Under the pieces are notes generated by a model, which did no database searches, was not told where the DNA came from, and worked only from the letters and a program-made list of their open reading frames with translations. A stretch of 64,000 nucleotides of DNA from Streptomyces fuscichromogenes (GTDB lineage Bacteria > Actinomycetota > Actinomycetes > Streptomycetales > Streptomycetaceae). Made by a program: the position numbers and the translations under genes. The stretch covers positions 124,001 through 188,000 of the forward strand of contig NZ_BMML01000003.1 of NCBI RefSeq assembly GCF_014645815.1, given 5' to 3'. Every line of letters begins with the position of its first letter. The first letter of the stretch is position 1. Shown here piece by piece: positions 61,106 to 64,000 of this stretch.

Positions 61106-63244
61106 CTACGCCTCCAGCTCCGCCCAGACGGCCTTGCCGGTGTCGGTCCACCGAACCCCCCAGCGCGTGGTCAGCTTGTGGACGACGCGCAGACCCCGCC
61201 CGGTGTCGTCGAGCGGGTCACCGTGGTGCGGCCGCGGCCGGCCGTTGCCGGTGTCGCCGACCTCGCAGGTCATCCGGCTCCCGGCGTGCACCAGCCGTAC
61301 CGTGACCGGCCCGGTGCCGAACCGGACGGCGTTGGTGACCAGTTCGCTGACCACCAGCAGCATGCTGTCCCGGGCCTGCTCGCCGGTGTGCCAACTGCGC
61401 AGCAGCGGAGCGGCCAGCGCACGGGCCCGCGCCGCGGTGTCGGCACGGGCGGGCAGCCGCCAGGTGGCGGTGTCCCGGCCGCGGCGGCCGGCCATCCGCG
61501 CGAGCAGCAGGGTGACGTCGTCGCGCAGGGGCTCCTTGGGGGCCAGCCTGGCGACCACGCGACGCGCGGCCTGTTGCAGATCGTCCCAGGGGTGCACCTC
61601 GCGCACCACGTCCGTCAGCCGGCTGATGCCCAGGTCGATCGAGACCGCGGGATCCTCCACCAGGCCGTCGGTGTAGAGGACCAGCAGTGAGCCGGGCGGC
61701 GCGGCGAACTCGTGCACGTCGAACGGCTCCCGTACGACGAACTCGGCGCCCAGCGCCGGGTGCGGCTGGGCCGCGACGGTCTCGGCGGACCCGTCGGGAT
61801 GGACGAGGACCGGGGGCAGGTGGCCGGCGTTGGAGATCGACACCCGGTGGTCGACCGGATCGTAGACCGCGATGCAGCACGTCGAACCCAGCGCGCTGTA
61901 CCCGGCGGCCAGCCCCGCGTCCGTGTCGTCCAGGAGCGTGACCGTCTCGTCCAGCCGCTCCAGCACCTCCCCGGGACCCAGCCCCGCCGACAGCAGCGCC
62001 CGAGCCTCCATGCTCAGCTGGCCCATGGCCGCGGCGGCCCCCAGGCCGTGCCCCACGACGTCACCGACCACCAGCGCGGTACGGTCACCCGGCAGCGGAA
62101 AGCTGTTCACCCAGTCACCGCCCACGCCCGCACTGTCCGGGGTGGTGGGCTCGTAGACACTGGCGACCTCGATGGTGTCGCTGCCGGCCCGCGGCAGCAG
62201 CCGCCGCTGCAGCGCCAGGACCTGGGCGTGCTCACGCTGGTGCTGGCGGGCCAGGTCCACGTGCCGGGCGGTCTTGGCCACGAGCTCCTGCAGATCCATG
62301 AGCTCGCTGTCGCGGAAGAGGTCGTCCGGCCGCCGCCAGACCTCCGTCACGCCCAGCACGATGGGCCTCGGCATGCCTCCGGGTCCCTCCACGACCAGCG
62401 GTATGCAGGCGACACTCACCGGTCGCTCGCCGGGCACCAGGGCGCGCATCAGCTGCGGATCGTCGAGCACCCGCTCGATCGCCGCGCGGTCGCGGAGGAC
62501 GACGGCCTGTGGAACGTCGTCGCGCATGACCGCACCGGCCAGCAGTCGGCTCGCCTCGCGCGGAAGGTTGTCCCCGGGGGTCAGGTACCCCTCGGGCCAG
62601 GCCCGGTCCGGTACCAGGGCCGCCCGACGCAGCCGGATCCGCTCCTGCGCCTGGTCGGTGACCGCCTCGCCCGTCCATACGGCGTAGTCCAGGTTGACGG
62701 CGGCCACCTCCCCCCAGGCCAGCAGGGACTGGGCCAGCGACTGCGCGGTCTCCCCGATGTCCAGGGACGTCCCGATCGCGGTGGCGGAGGCGTACAGGTG
62801 CAGCCGCTTGGCCATGGCGATCAGGGAGACGGTCAGCCCGTGCTGCGGTGGTGCGGCCGGCAGGATGCTCATCGAGACCACCATCTCGGTCGCGTTGTCC
62901 CGTCGAAGCCGCTGCACCCGGGCGACGTGCGCCTCTCCCGTCTCCAGGACCCTCCGCAGCCGCTTCACCACCATCGGCACATCCCCGGGCGGCAGCAGGT
63001 CGGCGAAGGCGGCTCCCGGCGCGGCGGTCACCCCCGCGAACGGAGCGGCGTCCAGATTGGAGCCGCTGATCCGCAGATCCCGGTCGAGACTGACCACCCC
63101 GAGGATCTGCTCCCCGCCCTCGGCCTCCTCCGTCGAAGCGGCGGTACCCGCGGCCGCCGACGGGGTTCCGCCCTTCGGGATGTAGTCCCCGAGGGCGCCG
63201 CTGACCGAGTCGAACGGCGAAACGGAGGAGGGCGTGGGGTCCAT
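61106..63244 (-). CDS. GAF-PP2C-HATPase regulator (RsbU-like)
   Basis: 712 aa from ATG 63244 (MDPTPSSVSPFDS); start not certain because of a weak ribosome-binding site. Weak PAS-like part (LGVVSLDRDLRISGSNLDAA), GAF-like region (KRLHLYASATAIGTSLDIGETAQSL onward), PP2C domain with VGGDWVNSFPL, LVVGDVVGHG, LYTDGLVEDP and DDVTLLLA, and a C-terminal HATPase_c (SELVTNAVRFGTGP, DTGRGLRVVHKLTTRWG). The first motif has WVN where relatives have WYD. Same general class as the gene at 19.7 kb. Confidence 0.9.
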   Translation of the reverse strand: MDPTPSSVSPFDSVSGALGDYIPKGGTPSAAAGTAASTEEAEGGEQILGVVSLDRDLRISGSNLDAAPFAGVTAAPGAAFADLLPPGDVPMVVKRLRRVLETGEAHVARVQRLRRDNATEMVVSMSILPAAPPQHGLTVSLIAMAKRLHLYASATAIGTSLDIGETAQSLAQSLLAWGEVAAVNLDYAVWTGEAVTDQAQERIRLRRAALVPDRAWPEGYLTPGDNLPREASRLLAGAVMRDDVPQAVVLRDRAAIERVLDDPQLMRALVPGERPVSVACIPLVVEGPGGMPRPIVLGVTEVWRRPDDLFRDSELMDLQELVAKTARHVDLARQHQREHAQVLALQRRLLPRAGSDTIEVASVYEPTTPDSAGVGGDWVNSFPLPGDRTALVVGDVVGHGLGAAAAMGQLSMEARALLSAGLGPGEVLERLDETVTLLDDTDAGLAAGYSALGSTCCIAVYDPVDHRVSISNAGHLPPVLVHPDGSAETVAAQPHPALGAEFVVREPFDVHEFAAPPGSLLVLYTDGLVEDPAVSIDLGISRLTDVVREVHPWDDLQQAARRVVARLAPKEPLRDDVTLLLARMAGRRGRDTATWRLPARADTAARARALAAPLLRSWHTGEQARDSMLLVVSELVTNAVRFGTGPVTVRLVHAGSRMTCEVGDTGNGRPRPHHGDPLDDTGRGLRVVHKLTTRWGVRWTDTGKAVWAELEA

Positions 63245-63560
63245 GCAGCTCACACAGCTCGCTGACTCCGGCGCGTACCGGCAGATCTTCCCGAGTCCAT
63301 GCGGTCGAACGCCGAGGACCCTCGACCGCACATCTCATGAGTAGCACAGATACCCTGCTCACCGAAGTGATAAAAGTGAGCAAAAGAACACAAACCGTTA
63401 GTGGCATCGGCGGCCTCCGACCCGCACCGCGGGTGTACGCCCGTCCGTTCCGCCTGCCCCTCGTCGACCTGCTGCGCGAGGCAGACCCGGCGGCGGCCCC
63501 CGGGCCTGCCGAGCTGACGGGGGAGAGGGGCGGGGCCGGGAGAAGCCCTGTCCCGCCGAG
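63245..63560. other. 316-bp region, AT-rich centre, no gene
   Basis: Contains GCTCAC (63356-63361) and GTGAGC (63376-63381) as an inverted repeat, and a minus-strand GGGTAT (63355-63350) recalling a stress-sigma -10, but without a matching -35 at the expected distance. Confidence 0.35.
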
Positions 63561-63896
63561 GTGCTCGACGAACTCCGCGTCCGTGACGACGCCGGGAATC
63601 GGCCACGGCCGTACCCGGACGACACGGGCGGCGCGCCCCTGCGCTGCTGCCTGCGCTCCAGTACCGCAGGTGAGCGGATCGCCCTGATCTCCTACGCCCC
63701 GCTGCGCCGTTGGGCGGCACAGACCGACGCCGATCCCGGGCACCTCACGGGCGGTCGCATGCTGGAGCTTCCCGGCGACGCCCAGACGGCCTTCGCGCAC
63801 GCGCTGGCCGAGGCCTTCGCCGACCCCCGGACCGCCCAAGTGCACGTGCGCGCCGTCGAGTACGGCTGCTACCACTTCCGCGTCGACCGCCCCTGA
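63561..63896 (+). pseudogene. DUF1203-like gene with internal deletion and missing N-terminus
   Basis: 111 codons from GTG 63561. The start (LDELRVRDDAGNRPRP, GGAPLRCCLRSSTAGERIALISYAPLRRWAAQTDADPG) and end (GGRMLELPGDAQTAFAHALAEAFADPRTAQVHVRAVEYGCYHFRV) match the DUF1203 family as remembered, but about 45-50 residues that usually lie between ADPG and GGR, including the GPVF(V/I)HA-CAG segment, are absent in frame. The reading frame is open further upstream without a good start. It could be a shortened functional form, but decay is more likely. Confidence 0.5.
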
Positions 63897-64000
63897 AGGA
63901 GCAAAACGGAGGCCGACGGTGCGCCACCGTGCCCCGGGATGATTGTCTGGCCCTGGCCAATTCCATCCCGACCCGGCTCTGCCGGCAGGAGGACCCCGCG

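Noticed and set aside
63350..63381. Minus-strand GGGTAT as a SigB-type promoter for the phosphatase gene
   Set aside because: No GNNT -35 at a spacing of 14-16 nt.

Overview
This is a 64 kb piece of a Streptomyces-type actinomycete chromosome. The support is very high GC with strong third-position GC bias, frequent GTG starts, many secreted polysaccharide-degrading enzymes with Sec or Tat leaders, RsbU-type PP2C phosphatases, a STAND regulator, and two kinds of polyketide synthase. No rRNA, tRNA, CRISPR array, insertion sequence or phage gene was seen.

Layout. (a) 1-5.3 kb: the 5' end of a large modular type I PKS gene (minus strand, running off the left edge), ordered CoA-ligase-like loading domain, ACP, KS, malonyl-type AT, DH. 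This is the edge of a biosynthetic cluster with a probably carboxylic or aromatic acid starter. (b) 5.5-13.9 kb: an FdhA-like zinc dehydrogenase, an ANTAR protein, an MMPL/RND exporter, a lysine-catabolic pair (2-oxoadipate dioxygenase/decarboxylase plus aminoadipate-semialdehyde dehydrogenase) and a membrane PP2C phosphatase. (c) 14-15.6 kb: a coupled xylan-degrading pair, GH11 xylanase and CE4 acetylxylan esterase, behind repeated CGAA-N3-TTCG boxes. (d) 15.7-25.7 kb: a TPR protein, two divergent PAS/GAF/PP2C phosphatases, a membrane protein and a Ser/Thr kinase, i.e. a signalling neighbourhood. (e) 25.7-35.2 kb: a ThuA-ricin secreted protein behind a DasR-like site, an MFS pump, GAPDH, a GlxA-type regulator, a flavin monooxygenase, and a LacI regulator facing a GH5 glycosidase across three related palindromes. 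(f) 35.5-42.3 kb: phenylacetate catabolism, with paaI-paaK on one strand and paaABCDE on the other, separated by a decayed thiolase and flanked by similar ACCGA/TCGGT palindromes. (g) 42.5-52.8 kb: a DUF1684 protein, an ECF41-type sigma factor with an NmrA-like target gene, a Tat metallophosphoesterase, an FHA-FAD monooxygenase fusion, an L,D-transpeptidase, and a MarR/EamA divergent pair with two abutting perfect palindromes. (h) 52.9-64 kb: a STAND ATPase, a GH54-like arabinofuranosidase with a ricin lectin tail, a DUF485/sodium-solute symporter pair, a divergent type III PKS, another PP2C phosphatase with a HATPase domain, and a damaged DUF1203 gene.

Together these genes describe a soil saprophyte that attacks hemicellulose with secreted enzymes under local repressors, catabolises phenylacetate and lysine, and carries a heavy load of stress and partner-switching regulators. 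The least familiar items are the FHA-FAD fusion protein, the repeat-expanded linker in the PKS, and the type III PKS with an altered active-site neighbourhood. All starts and functions were assigned by reading the sequence; no database search was possible.
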